From Clostridiales bacterium (GTDB lineage: Bacteria > Bacillota > Desulfotomaculia > Desulfotomaculales > VENG01): DNA of 43,072 bases. Positions 26,703 to 34,994 of this stretch are shown here, one piece after another (position 1 is the stretch's first letter; each line of letters starts with the position of its first letter). The translations under genes and the position numbers were made by a program. The DNA lies in contig JAIPEW010000023.1 in NCBI GenBank assembly GCA_021736985.1, positions 1 through 43,072 of the forward strand. The letters run 5' to 3'. The notes under the pieces are model-generated. The model saw only the letters and a list, made by a program, of their open reading frames with translations. It was not told the DNA's origin and did not search any database.

Positions 26703-27147
26703 TTTGCATTCCTCCTTATTCTTTTTTTTTGGGCGGCGGCGCGGCCGGGCCCCGCCGCCCCTTTATGAAGTTGTGTATTAAAATAAGCGGCCAGATTTAT
26801 CCCCCGGCCGCTTACAAGTTAATACTAACACCATCAAAGTGAGTGAACAAGTGTTTGTTGCTCATATTATTCAATTGATTGCATGTTACATGTGCTGTTG
26901 TGCAGCATACTTTCTTTCAACTGTTGCAGTTTGCAACTAAATGCTATAAAATATTAACTAACCTGGAAATTAACGGGCAAGAAAAAAGAGAATAATCAAT
27001 GTTATAAACTATAGAGGATCAAATACTCGGAATGCTAACTGCTGCTTGTAAAATGCGGCAGTTTTATACTTTCAGGGGTGATCGACAGGATATGACGGAA
27101 AGTACTTTTTCATATGCAAGAAAATTTTTAAAGAACCGGGTGATAAC
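26703..27147. other. Gene-poor stretch with two GC-rich hairpins
   Basis: This 445-bp gap separates divergent small genes. It holds a 9-bp GC stem (26731-26739 with 26752-26760: GGGCGGCGG/CCGCCGCCC) next to an eight-base T run, and a second stem TAAGCGGCC/GGCCGCTTA at 26784-26814. The remaining sequence is AT-rich with no gene. I see no match to a riboswitch class I know. The promoters of both flanking genes should lie here. Confidence 0.55.
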
Positions 27148-27321
27148 ATGGATGCAAAAAAAACAGGCATACTGCTGTTTATCTTGGGCGCCCTGGTTGG
27201 CATACTGGGCGGTTACTTCATGATCACCGCTGGAACAATAGAAAACAAGATCAACGGCGTCATACTCACCTTCACCGGCGGAATAACCTGCGGCTGCGCC
27301 GGCACCCTACTCCGTAAATAA
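27148..27321 (+). CDS. 57-aa two-helix membrane protein
   Basis: The frame starts at ATG 27148 after GGGTGAT and encodes 57 residues: a short charged start (MDAKKTG), a first hydrophobic helix (ILLFILGALVGILGGYFMI), a polar turn (TAGTIENKING), and a second helix (VILTFTGGITCGCAGTLL) ending RK. It is in a different frame from the longer overlapping 63-aa frame that starts at 27032, which has no membrane logic. No family recognised. Its stop codon TAA is the first part of the palindromic element that follows. Confidence 0.65.
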   Translation: MDAKKTGILLFILGALVGILGGYFMITAGTIENKINGVILTFTGGITCGCAGTLLRK

Positions 27322-27357
27322 GTTGGTGACAGTGAACTGCACCAACTTATTTTTTAC
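27316..27357 (+). repeat. Palindromic element, copy a (also terminator)
   Basis: AAATAAGTTGGTG (27316-27328) and CACCAACTTATTT (27340-27352) form a 13-bp stem with an 11-base loop, followed by a T run. This copy differs from the others in its longer loop. It includes the TAA stop of the 57-aa gene and has the form of an intrinsic terminator. Confidence 0.8.
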
Positions 27358-27433
27358 ACAGATTCATTGAGATTGATTACACGTATTTCCTTTACCTTTT
27401 GCAGTTGGCTATCATTTGAGATGAATGCTCCAA

Positions 27434-27703
27434 TTATTCCAGCCATTCTTTTTCGCGCTCCTGCTTTAATTCCTCAACCCCATTTTTCCATAAGTGTTTT
27501 CCACGCCCGGAAAGAGCACCAGTGAAATTTTGCGGCTTTCTTATAACAGTAATTGTATTACTGTTTTCATCATATTCCCATAGCAGTACATCGCCCACTT
27601 TTATTTTTACATTGTCACGAATATACGCGGGAAGTGTAACTTGATATTTTTCCCTGACAACAGTTTCCTTATCTTTATTTTCGAAATCCTCCCGGTTGAT
27701 CAT
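27434..27703 (-). CDS. AbrB/MazE-like DNA-binding protein
   Basis: This 89-aa protein has a swapped-hairpin AbrB fold core: KETVVREKYQVTLPAYIRDNVKIKVGDVLLWEYDENSNTITVIRK. The C-terminal tail (about 60-89) is charged. Such proteins are transition-state-type regulators or antitoxins. No toxin gene (MazF or PIN type) lies next to it. The frame extends to a GTG at 27721, but that contains the GGAGGTGG ribosome site for the ATG at 27703, which is therefore the start. Confidence 0.82.
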   Translation of the reverse strand: MINREDFENKDKETVVREKYQVTLPAYIRDNVKIKVGDVLLWEYDENSNTITVIRKPQNFTGALSGRGKHLWKNGVEELKQEREKEWLE

Positions 27704-27790
27704 CAAAAAAACCACCTCCACACCTGTTGGAAATAATATACCACATCTCCTACTAACTTAAAATCCGTAAGACAATCACCAACATATTCT

Positions 27791-28414
27791 TTACAATTCT
27801 CTTTTGAGCTGGCGGAGGTAGAGTTCTGCTTTGCGGGAGAGGCGGTAGTACTTGTGGTTCATGTGCTTGGTCCAGTCTTTCTGGCGGTGGTAGTTGTGCA
27901 GCATTGTGCCTTCTACTCTTTTGAGAAAGTCTTTTTTGAGCAGCACTTCGAGCCTGTGCCTGGCCTCTGATTCAGTTAGTCCCAGGTTTATTCCCAGGCG
28001 CCAGGCGTATTCGGGCCCCGCGTACTCGATAAACTTGAGTATCTCGTGGTCAACATCGTCCTCTATCTCTTCCTCTAAATAGCCGTTTTCCAGTAGAAGA
28101 TTGTATACCTCGGAGCTCAATTCCGCGCACTCTTCTTTGTATTCTTCATATAATTCTTCCAGTTCAGCGTCTTCCCCGGTTTCCGATAAAATATCTTCTA
28201 ATTCCTGCAGGTCATTTACCCTGCCCTGCAGTTTTTCTGCAGGTGCACACAGGTAATTCAAGTATTCCAGCTGCTGCGCGAGTCCCGGCATTCTTTCCGG
28301 GTCAGTGCTCACCTCCGGGCGGGAAAGAAGCTCGCGCGTTTCGTCGCGCTCTTTAATCAGATTTTCCACCCGGGCCCGGATTTCTTCACTGGTGAGATAC
28401 TTGGAGTTAAACAC
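27791..28414 (-). CDS. DUF2250-like winged-helix protein
   Basis: This 207-aa protein is highly acidic and helical in its first half (RVENLIKERDETRELLSR; ELEELYEEYKEECAELSSEVYNLL), consistent with a coiled coil. Its second half (about 120-205) is winged-helix-like: HEILKFIEYAGPEYAWRLGINLGLTESEARHRLEVLLKKDFLKRV then HKYYRLSRKAELYLRQL. This resembles DUF2250 proteins. It starts with GTG at 28414 and overlaps the methyltransferase stop by 8 nt, so the two are translationally coupled. A regulatory role for the pair is an inference. Confidence 0.7.
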   Translation of the reverse strand: MFNSKYLTSEEIRARVENLIKERDETRELLSRPEVSTDPERMPGLAQQLEYLNYLCAPAEKLQGRVNDLQELEDILSETGEDAELEELYEEYKEECAELSSEVYNLLLENGYLEEEIEDDVDHEILKFIEYAGPEYAWRLGINLGLTESEARHRLEVLLKKDFLKRVEGTMLHNYHRQKDWTKHMNHKYYRLSRKAELYLRQLKREL

Positions 28415-29348
28415 GGCCCAGCTCGTTCACCATGCATTCTATATGGCGCCAGTCCGTTCCGCAGCATCCCCCTATGATTTTAATACCCGTTTTATTATAC
28501 ACATCTGCCATTAGCCGGCCGAAATCCCCGGGTTCTTCTGCATCCAGTTCAGCTGCTTCATCGAGTTCTTCGGGAGTTTTCCTGGATGTATTGGCCTGGA
28601 AGCCCAGTATCCTCTCCCTGGCCTGCGGGGATGAGTTCGTGTCACTGGTTATAGCTTTATAAAAGATGGAACTGTGCACGCAATTGATCATGTAGCACAG
28701 GGGCCCCGGCTCTGCCCCGCTGTCAATGGTCGATACGGCCTCGTGCAGCGGCGTGCCGTCCAGCAGCGTCCCCTGCGGCCTGACTACAAAACTCAAGATA
28801 TACGGCTTGCCGGATTTTGCCAGGGCCCGGGCCATACCGAGAGCCTCAGAAGCAGCCGGCAGCGTATAAGCAATTAAAAAATCTACCCCGGTTTCGGCCA
28901 GTTCTCTAATTTGCAAAGCATGAAAACGCTCAGCTTCGCCGGAGCTCAAAGCTTCCCCGGGATCATAGGCATTGCCCCTGCACGCTATAGACCCGCCTAT
29001 GTAGACTGATCGGGCATATTCCCCGTACAGGCTGCGCAGCCCGGACAGGAACAAACAGCAGTCCCGGTTAACGCTGTTATCCTCCCCGAATCCTGCCTGC
29101 CTTAAACGCTCAGGATTTGCGCGCCACGTAGGAGTAACTACTAGTGAAGGCAGGTTATACTTATATCCAATATCCAGGTAATCCCTGTACACCTGCTCTA
29201 AATACGCCTTTCCGTCACTGTCGTATACAAGGCCTGCTTCCACAATATAATTATCCAGTTCTACGGGAAATTCCCTGTTTATTCTTTCCGTAGTCCCTCC
29301 CTCGGCAATTATGAAAGGACTCTTCTCCAGGGCAGTTTTAAAATCCAC
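28407..29348 (-). CDS. Homocysteine S-methyltransferase family protein
   Basis: This 313-aa TIM-barrel protein has the zinc-binding cysteines of the family: one in CYMINCVHSS near 212-221 and the pair in IIGGCCGTDWRHIECM near 296-311. The N-terminus IIAEGGTTERINREF matches the MetH/MmuM/BhmT N-terminal barrel. Members transfer a methyl group to homocysteine from methylmethionine, betaine or methylcobalamin; the donor is not predictable. A TTG at 29366 opens the frame, but GGGGGAGAGG lies inside those codons and 6 nt before a GTG at 29348, which I take as the start. Confidence 0.88.
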   Translation of the reverse strand: MDFKTALEKSPFIIAEGGTTERINREFPVELDNYIVEAGLVYDSDGKAYLEQVYRDYLDIGYKYNLPSLVVTPTWRANPERLRQAGFGEDNSVNRDCCLFLSGLRSLYGEYARSVYIGGSIACRGNAYDPGEALSSGEAERFHALQIRELAETGVDFLIAYTLPAASEALGMARALAKSGKPYILSFVVRPQGTLLDGTPLHEAVSTIDSGAEPGPLCYMINCVHSSIFYKAITSDTNSSPQARERILGFQANTSRKTPEELDEAAELDAEEPGDFGRLMADVYNKTGIKIIGGCCGTDWRHIECMVNELGRV

Positions 29349-29738
29349 GCACCTCTCCCCCTTCAAACATTGTTATATAAAACAATTAACTACCGCTTAC
29401 AAAATAAACGGCAGCCTCAGATTTTTAAACATATTCTATATAATTGGATAATCTCCTGCAGGTGTCAATTCACTCCTCGAGCAAATTAAGAACATAACTT
29501 ACCGCTAAACCCTACAATGACTGCCAGGAAAACAGTACATAATAAGCAATTATTCCCCATACGTTCAGTATTATTATAGCACCTCATATTTATACTATTA
29601 TTTACCTCGCCTGGAAGATTAATTCACTACATAATATCTAAAAAAAATTTCTTGTAATATTTTGTCGTCATAAAAGGAAAATTCATATAAATCAAGAAAA
29701 TCTTTAAAGTAATATAATTTCAAGTTTAAAAATGTCAA
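29349..29738. other. Gene-poor stretch upstream of the riboswitch
   Basis: About 390 bp without a gene. A TATAAT at 29713-29718 is well placed as the -10 of the promoter for the riboswitch and chemoreceptor. I see no clear -35 at the usual spacing. A 92-aa minus-strand frame (29619-29897) crosses the riboswitch and is not credible. Confidence 0.5.
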
Positions 29739-29817
29739 AATAACGGGCAAAGCGGTCGAAAGGCCGTGACGCAAAGCTTTGGGCCTAAGGTTGTTCACTA
29801 AGGCCGCCAGGCTGCTT
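29739..29817 (+). ncRNA. Cyclic di-GMP-I riboswitch aptamer (GEMM-I)
   Basis: The core reads GGGCAAAG, then a stem CGGTC-GAAA-GGCCG with a GNRA tetraloop, then the diagnostic GACGCAAAGC (29768-29777), then GGGCCTAAGG and the second arm ending GCCAGGCTGC. These segments occur in the order and spacing of the GEMM-I consensus. The aptamer binds c-di-GMP. It lies about 125 nt upstream of a chemoreceptor gene, a common target of this class in Clostridia. Confidence 0.93.
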
Positions 29818-29862
29818 ATAAGAAATCTTTTTATGAAGCAGCCTTTCAGACTGCTTTTTTTT
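29810..29862 (+). terminator. Riboswitch expression platform: alternative hairpin and terminator
   Basis: GGCTGCTT (29810-29817) can pair with AAGCAGCC (29836-29843), forming a long hairpin. Alternatively AAGCAG (29836-29841) pairs with CTGCTT (29851-29856) and is followed by a T run, forming an intrinsic terminator. The two share 29836-29841, so they exclude each other. The first hairpin begins inside the aptamer's 3' edge, so ligand binding could favour the terminator (OFF switch). That direction is inferred. Confidence 0.8.
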
Positions 29863-29870
29863 AAATTTAT

Positions 29871-29913
29871 CAATAAGTAAAAAAATGTGCCAGGCACGAT
29901 TTTTTACTTATTG
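29871..29913. repeat. Palindromic element, hybrid copy f
   Basis: CAATAAGTAAAAAA (29871 on) pairs with TTTTTTACTTATTG (to 29913) around a centre TGTGCCAGGCACGA. The outer CAATAAGT/ACTTATTG arms are the same as in copy b, but the centre is a different GTGCC-AGGCAC type palindrome. It lies between the riboswitch terminator and the chemoreceptor ribosome site, in the 5' leader. Confidence 0.7.
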
Positions 29914-29940
29914 CAAAAAAATATTAACAGGGAGGTTCAA

Positions 29941-31833
29941 ATGTTTAATACTATCAAGTTTAAAATTATTGCACCAATTTTAATAATTACCCTGCTCGGG
30001 TTTTTATTTATTATCTACCATAATTATACAAACATGGTTGATATGCAGCTGAACCAAGAAAAAAAAGAGTATAACCTCATGACAAAGTCTATTGAAAATG
30101 ACCTGGACGGCGTATTCAGTAAAACTAAAATGGCGCTTGAATCAGTAGTACAAAACCCGGCTATACAGAAAGCTTTTGGAGAACGAGATCGTGATGAACT
30201 AACGAGATTGACCTATCCTATATATAACAAAGTACACCAGCAGGGAATAGAACAATTTCACTTTCACCTTCCCAATGCTGTTTCATACTTGCGTCTACAT
30301 AAACTTAGCAATCACGGGGATGACCTGTCATCTTTTCGCAACACGGTAGTAAAATGCAACAATGACAAGAAAATTGTCATGGGCCTGGAAGAAGGGAAGG
30401 CCGGGATTGGATTCCGCGTAGTGGTACCGGTCTTTTACCAGGCCGAACATACAGGCAGCGTAGAATACGGCATGGGTTTAACCTCTTCCATGGTAGAAGA
30501 ATGGCAAAAAGACCTGGGCGGGGAATACTTTATCTACAAAAAGGGAGCTTCAGGAGTATCCTGGGACAACCAAAAAAACGGGCTGCTGGTTTCTACCATG
30601 GAAAAAGATCCTTTTGAATTAGATGAAGAAAGTCTAAAGAATATATTAGAAAATAAATCTGCAGGCACCATATACAGCAACAACAAAAATAGGGCAGCAG
30701 TAATAATTCCCCTTACAGATTACAGCAGCAAGGTTATAGGGTACGTAAAAGTTTTGAAAGACCGCACAAAAATATTAAATAATATCCACAACATATTATT
30801 TAACGCTATCTTCAAAGCTATTGCAGCTTTACTTGTCATATTGGCCGCCACTTACATTATCACCAGGCTTATATCCACCCCCTTAAATAAATTAAATTAT
30901 GCAGCCGAAGCTATTGCTCAAGGTGATTTAACTAAGGAAATAGATACCGGGATAAAAAGTAAAGACGAAATTGGCAGGTTGGATGAATCCTTTAAAAAAA
31001 TGAAAGAAAATTTGCAGCTGATGGCTGCTGACATAAAAGAAAATTCCGATAAACTTGCTTCACACAGCCAGGAGCTCGCCTCCTCCAGCGAAGAAGTAAC
31101 TGCTACCATGGAAGAAATAGCAAGCACAACCAGTGAAGTAGCATCTACCTCGAATGAAGGAGCTAACAATGCACAAACAGCGGCAGAAGAGTCAGAGCAA
31201 GTTCAGCAGGTTGCAGAAGAAGGCAACAGGGCTGTACAGGAAACAGTGAAAAAGATAAATAACATATCGCAATCAGCACAAAATGCTTCCAATACGATCC
31301 ATAATCTCGGCAAGCAGTCAGAACAAATAGGAGAAATAATAGAAACTATAACCAGCATTGCCGACCAGACAAACCTGTTGGCATTAAACGCGGCCATAGA
31401 AGCCGCCCGGGCAGGAGAACACGGAAAAGGATTTGCCGTAGTAGCAGAGGAAGTACGCAAGCTTGCAGAACAAACTTCTCAATCGACCAGTGAAATTACA
31501 GCACTTATTAATAAAATCCAGGCCGGTGCTGAAGAAGCAGTAAACGCCATGGAAGACAGCACTTCCCAGGTAAATACGGGCGTTGAAATAGCCACTAACG
31601 CGGGAACTTCACTTGAACAAATCAAAAAAGCAGTTGAAAACAACACCGCTACAATTCAGGACATAGCAAGCGGGGCCCAACAAACCAACGAGGGCACACA
31701 GCAGCTTTCTACCTCCAGCGAACAAATCACTTCTACAGTGCAGGGGGTATCAGATTCTGCTCAGGAATTAGCCAATATCGCCAGTGAACTGCAAAAAACT
31801 GCGGCCAGGTTCAAGATAAATTCCAGTTCATAA
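29941..31833 (+). CDS. Methyl-accepting chemotaxis protein with Cache-type sensor
   Basis: This 630-aa chemoreceptor has a first membrane helix (about 8-26) and an extracytoplasmic sensor region (about 30-285). The sensor includes [17 protein letters not shown] and [23 protein letters not shown], as in Cache_3/dCache-type sensors. A second helix (about 290-312), a HAMP domain (to ~365) and the signalling domain with [44 protein letters not shown] near 472-515 follow. Glutamine/glutamate pairs around the coiled coil would be methylation sites. The ATG at 29941 follows GGGAGG. The transcript is probably controlled by c-di-GMP through the upstream riboswitch. The ligand is unknown; no CheW/CheA genes are nearby. 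Confidence 0.95.
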   Translation: MFNTIKFKIIAPILIITLLGFLFIIYHNYTNMVDMQLNQEKKEYNLMTKSIENDLDGVFSKTKMALESVVQNPAIQKAFGERDRDELTRLTYPIYNKVHQQGIEQFHFHLPNAVSYLRLHKLSNHGDDLSSFRNTVVKCNNDKKIVMGLEEGKAGIGFRVVVPVFYQAEHTGSVEYGMGLTSSMVEEWQKDLGGEYFIYKKGASGVSWDNQKNGLLVSTMEKDPFELDEESLKNILENKSAGTIYSNNKNRAAVIIPLTDYSSKVIGYVKVLKDRTKILNNIHNILFNAIFKAIAALLVILAATYIITRLISTPLNKLNYAAEAIAQGDLTKEIDTGIKSKDEIGRLDESFKKMKENLQLMAADIKENSDKLASHSQELASSSEEVTATMEEIASTTSEVASTSNEGANNAQTAAEESEQVQQVAEEGNRAVQETVKKINNISQSAQNASNTIHNLGKQSEQIGEIIETITSIADQTNLLALNAAIEAARAGEHGKGFAVVAEEVRKLAEQTSQSTSEITALINKIQAGAEEAVNAMEDSTSQVNTGVEIATNAGTSLEQIKKAVENNTATIQDIASGAQQTNEGTQQLSTSSEQITSTVQGVSDSAQELANIASELQKTAARFKINSSS

Positions 31834-31952
31834 GTTTCTAAAAATTAACACCGTAATCCAGTAATTCTAATTAATCAACAAGTAACATTTTAAGCGTCAT
31901 CCTCATAATATGAAATTGCAACTGAACAACGCCTAGAAAGGAGGCCATAAAC

Positions 31953-32072
31953 ATGGGTTACGGTGGTGGCAGTACTGGATGCTTCGACGGAAGCTTCATC
32001 CTTTTCTTGATCCTGATTTTACTGGTATTTAGCTGCATGCCTTTATTCGGGCCCTGCGGTACCAGCAGCTAG
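31953..32072 (+). CDS. 39-aa YjcZ-like membrane protein
   Basis: This short gene starts at ATG 31953 after AAAGGAGG. The product has a glycine-rich start (MGYGGGSTGCFDG), one hydrophobic helix (SFILFLILILLVFSC) and a short tail MPLFGPCGTSS. This layout is like the YjcZ/YhcZ-type sporulation proteins of Bacillota, although those usually lack the cysteines seen here. The clear ribosome site and terminator support a real gene. Function unknown. Confidence 0.72.
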   Translation: MGYGGGSTGCFDGSFILFLILILLVFSCMPLFGPCGTSS

Positions 32073-32118
32073 CAGGCAAAAAAATATCATAGTGTAAAGC
32101 TATTTACTTAACCAAAAA

Positions 32119-32154
32119 TCAAGCCGGGATAAATTCTGCCCGGCTTGATTTTTT
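32119..32154 (+). terminator. Terminator after the 39-aa gene
   Basis: TCAAGCCGGG (32119-32128) pairs with CCCGGCTTGA (32139-32148), followed by TTTTTTAT. A 10-bp stem with a U-tract. Confidence 0.9.
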
Positions 32155-32239
32155 ATACTCATCATGAAAAGGTATTTTGTCGATACAAGTTGAATTTTCA
32201 TAGTAATGTATAAAATAAGAGAAAGGAGGTTTTTAAATC

Positions 32240-32569
32240 ATGGAAAACAACAAAACTTCGCTGGGCATGAATGAAAACATAGAAGCTTTACTGTGTTATA
32301 TCCTGGGTTGGATAAGCGGTTTAGTTTTCTTATTAATTGAAAAGGAAAATAAGTTTGTTAGATTTCATGCAATGCAGTCTATCGTAATATTCCTGGCTTT
32401 ATTTTTAATATCACTGGTTTCCGGTATAATTCCAATTTTAGGTGCAATAATCTCTCCCCTGCTTTTCCCGGTTAGCCTGGTATTAGAAGTATTCTTGATG
32501 TACAAAGCATTTAAAGGAGAAAAATATAAATTCCCTTTTGCCGGCAATTTTGCTGAAAAGCAAATCTAA
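32240..32569 (+). CDS. DUF4870-like membrane protein
   Basis: This 109-aa protein has three predicted membrane helices: LLCYILGWISGLVFLLI, MQSIVIFLALFLISLVSGIIPI and a third within PLLFPVSLVLEVFLMYKAF. The connecting segment EKENKFVRFHAMQSI is a hallmark of DUF4870/YlqF-like membrane proteins. Function unknown. GAAAGGAGG lies before the ATG. It stands alone between terminators. Confidence 0.85.
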   Translation: MENNKTSLGMNENIEALLCYILGWISGLVFLLIEKENKFVRFHAMQSIVIFLALFLISLVSGIIPILGAIISPLLFPVSLVLEVFLMYKAFKGEKYKFPFAGNFAEKQI

Positions 32570-32709
32570 TTTCCAAGGTCACTTTTAAAATAAAATTTAC
32601 TTATTAAAGATATGAGCACGTCTTATAAATGACTGAATTTTTAGCCCGCGTGAGGTATCTTAGTATTGTCTTAAGTGACCTGGAGATTCCTGAATTGCAG
32701 CCCATAGCA

Positions 32710-32751
32710 AAAGATAATACCCCTGTTTTCTCAGGGGTATTATCTTTTTTT
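32710..32751 (+). terminator. Long-stem intrinsic terminator
   Basis: AAAGATAATACCCCTG (32710-32725) and CAGGGGTATTATCTTT (32732-32747) form a 16-bp perfect stem with a 6-base loop and a T run. It is 140 bp beyond the DUF4870 stop and upstream of the 80-aa gene. The A-rich left side would let it work on both strands. Confidence 0.9.
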
Positions 32752-32831
32752 ATTACATATTTAAAATAAACAGGGAAAAAATACTCTGAAAAGATTTATA
32801 TTTTATTGTAATATAGAAAGGAGAGAACAAC

Positions 32832-33074
32832 GTGTTCCTTACCGATAGAATAACAGAAATGTCTAATGAAATGATGAATGAACACATGGAAAATGTCAAA
32901 AATGATCCTGAAAAATATGATAAAGTTCTCCAGATGTCTATCAAGGGTATGGAACTAGGAATAATTTACTTAAGAGAAAACAAGCAATTCAGAGAAGTTT
33001 TTGCCAACCTGCATGCCGAATTCTTAAAATACCCGGAATGCAGAAAGGTTATTAATGATGCTTTTAACAGCTAG
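32832..33074 (+). CDS. Uncharacterised 80-aa protein
   Basis: This gene starts with GTG at 32832, after AAAGGAGAG. The product is helical and methionine-rich in its first half (ITEMSNEMMNEHMENVKNDPEKYDKVLQMSIKGMELG) and ends EFLKYPECRKVINDAFNS. There is no signal peptide or membrane helix. No family is recognised. It is a single-gene unit between two terminators. Confidence 0.7.
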   Translation: MFLTDRITEMSNEMMNEHMENVKNDPEKYDKVLQMSIKGMELGIIYLRENKQFREVFANLHAEFLKYPECRKVINDAFNS

Positions 33075-33272
33075 AATAATGTTCCAGGCAGTAATGTCTT
33101 TTAAATGACTGATGTTTACTCTGCTTTAATGTATTTTTAAATTACTGGCACAAGTTAATTTATCTCCTCCGTTTTAAAAAGATATGGAGATTCTAGTTTT
33201 TTTGTCTCCTAAATATCTACAGTTATCTTTTAGCGCCCCTCCGGGGGCGCTTTTACTTTTATACAGAATTAG
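33075..33272. other. Spacer with convergent terminator
   Basis: About 200 bp without a gene. GGAGA/TCTCC at about 33186-33209 and the stronger stem listed at 33232-33255 are the only structures. Confidence 0.4.
33232..33255 (+). terminator. GC-rich terminator
   Basis: AGCGCCCC (33232-33239) pairs with GGGGCGCT (33244-33251), followed by TTTT. It ends the 80-aa gene unit. The converging 55-aa gene stops at 33273. Confidence 0.8.
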
Positions 33273-33440
33273 TTAAGATTTAAAGTCTAGTTTATTGCTG
33301 TAAGGCTTAACCCAACCGTTAATTACTTTCTCCCAAAATTTTTTCCTGCTTAGTTCCGGGTCTTTGCTTTTTGCTTTTTTGTACATCAAGTTAAATACTT
33401 CCTCTGTCTCCGGCGGAAAATTAACTTTTGATAAATTCAC
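33273..33440 (-). CDS. Uncharacterised 55-aa protein
   Basis: This gene starts with GTG at 33440 after GGGGAGGTG. The product MNLSKVNFPPETEEVFNLMYKKAKSKDPELSRKKFWEKV... is small, soluble and basic at the C-terminus. The frame extends to an ATG at 33557, but that part lacks a ribosome site and overlaps the promoter of the divergent TetR gene. No family recognised. Confidence 0.6.
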   Translation of the reverse strand: MNLSKVNFPPETEEVFNLMYKKAKSKDPELSRKKFWEKVINGWVKPYSNKLDFKS

Positions 33441-33592
33441 AAAATCACCTCCCCGGGAGTAAATATATGCAGTAAGTACCCCTGGAGAGATAATTTTTTC
33501 TTGCAAACTAAATATTTGCAAAACAAACCGTCTGGATGGTATAGTAATAATATTCATTATTACTATAACTATTTATATACGAGGTATTTATA

Positions 33593-34132
33593 ATGGGAAA
33601 AAATTCAAAGAAAATTAGAATTCTTGAAGCCGCTGCCCATGTTATTCAAAACAAAGGCATATTTTATTTAACACTGGATGCAGTCGCTAAAGAAGCAGAA
33701 GTAAGTAAAGGGGGATTATTGTATCACTTTCCTTCCAAAGAAGCCTTAGTCGAAGGAATGGTACATCACTTAATCGATACATATATTAAAAGAATTAGAA
33801 CCAGTGCAAGTAATGACAACATAGATCAAGGAAAATGGACGCGGGCATTTATTCAAGAAACATTCCACCAGAATCAAACCAGTAAAGAAATGAACGCGAG
33901 TTTACTGGCAGCAGTTGCAGTAAACCCGGACCTGTTAGAACCTATGCGCAAAGCATACCGTGAATGGCAGCAGCACATAGAAAACGACGGGATTGACCCG
34001 GTTAAAGCCACGATTTTAAGACTGGCAGTGGACGGCTTATGGCTTTCAGCCTTATTTGACCTGGCTCCTTTAAATAACGATTACCAGGAAGATATTGTTG
34101 CAGCCCTGCTGCAGCAAACAGAAAAACCTTAA
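33593..34132 (+). CDS. TetR/AcrR family transcriptional regulator
   Basis: This 179-aa protein has the TetR helix-turn-helix at about 8-55: KIRILEAAAHVIQNKGIFYLTLDAVAKEAEVSKGGLLYHFPSKEALVEGMV. A C-terminal ligand-binding helical domain follows. It sits 26 bp upstream of a small multidrug-export-type membrane gene on the same strand, and probably represses its own operon. The inducing ligand is not predictable. Confidence 0.92.
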   Translation: MGKNSKKIRILEAAAHVIQNKGIFYLTLDAVAKEAEVSKGGLLYHFPSKEALVEGMVHHLIDTYIKRIRTSASNDNIDQGKWTRAFIQETFHQNQTSKEMNASLLAAVAVNPDLLEPMRKAYREWQQHIENDGIDPVKATILRLAVDGLWLSALFDLAPLNNDYQEDIVAALLQQTEKP

Positions 34133-34158
34133 TTTGCGAGGTTAAGAGAGGTTAAGAT

Positions 34159-34590
34159 ATGATAAAAAAAATTTTGGCAGTCGTACTTCTAGCAACTACT
34201 CCCTGGGGAGAATGGTTCATAGCAGTACCTGCCGGGTTATTAATGAATATATCTTTTGGAGTTTTAGTACTTGCTGCTTTTGGCGGTAACTTGCTTCCAG
34301 TTCTTATTATATGTGCTTTTTGGAGTAAATTAAAAAATTCACTGCATAAGTGGCAAAATAAACGGCAGGGCAAAGCACAAAGTTTCTTAAAGAAATACGG
34401 AATTACAGGTTTAATATTTTTTGCCCCCATGTCAGTCGGAGTATATGTTTCTACTATTACTGCTCTCTTAACAGGCCTATCATCCCGGCGTACTATACTT
34501 CTGCATATATTTTCTCTAACATTTTGGGGCATACTTATTTTTATTTTATACTTATTTGGCATAGAAGCCTGGACCATATTTGAGCAATAA
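34159..34590 (+). CDS. Small multidrug-export family membrane protein
   Basis: This 143-aa integral membrane protein has three to four helices. The N-terminal LLATTPWGEWFIAVPAGLLMNISFGVLVLAAFGGNLLPVLII and the later YGITGLIFFAPMSVGVYVSTITALLTGL match the sm_multidrug_ex (PF06695-type) family. Despite the name, transport activity is poorly established. It is co-oriented with and directly downstream of the TetR regulator, so regulated export of a toxic compound is a reasonable guess. Confidence 0.85.
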   Translation: MIKKILAVVLLATTPWGEWFIAVPAGLLMNISFGVLVLAAFGGNLLPVLIICAFWSKLKNSLHKWQNKRQGKAQSFLKKYGITGLIFFAPMSVGVYVSTITALLTGLSSRRTILLHIFSLTFWGILIFILYLFGIEAWTIFEQ

Positions 34591-34737
34591 ATATGGATAT
34601 CGACAAATTATATTAATTCCAGAAATAGAAGTTATTAACAACTGTTAGTAACTTTTAACTTTTCTGTGGATAACCCGGACATTTTTCCATTATATGTTAA
34701 TAAATATAAATTACTGGCAGCACGTCTTCGACAAAAT

Positions 34738-34768
34738 CAATAAGTTGGTGCCTGTCAACAACTTATTG
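34738..34768. repeat. Palindromic element, copy b
   Basis: CAATAAGTTGGTG (34738-34750), loop CCTGT, then CAACAACTTATTG (34756-34768). The arms are 13 bp with one mismatch. It is intergenic, away from any stop codon. Confidence 0.85.
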
Positions 34769-34952
34769 TTTTATTACCTTGTTATATAATTCTCAAGCAT
34801 TTATTTTGCTAATAGCAATTGACAATTCATCCCCCTTATGATACAGTAAATGTCAAATACAGATCACGAATTATTAATTATAAGACATTATTTGTTTAGC
34901 TATAAATTCTACTTATAGTTGCGAGTTAAATAAAATGGGGGTGTGTAATATA

Positions 34953-34994
34953 ATGTTTGGCTGGTTAAAGAAAAAATTTATAACATCTATGTAG
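34953..34994 (+). CDS. Possible 13-aa micro-ORF
   Basis: ATG at 34953 follows GGGGGTG at good spacing, and a plausible promoter lies about 35-60 bp upstream. The product would be MFGWLKKKFITSM, a short amphipathic peptide. It could be a truncated gene start, a leader peptide without a partner, or chance. Confidence 0.25.
   Translation: MFGWLKKKFITSM

Noticed and set aside
27032-27223. 63-aa open frame overlapping the 57-aa gene
   Set aside because: The 57-aa frame has a ribosome site and clear membrane helices; the 63-aa frame has neither.
29619-29897. 92-aa minus-strand open frame
   Set aside because: It lies antisense across the c-di-GMP riboswitch and its terminator, with no ribosome site or domain.
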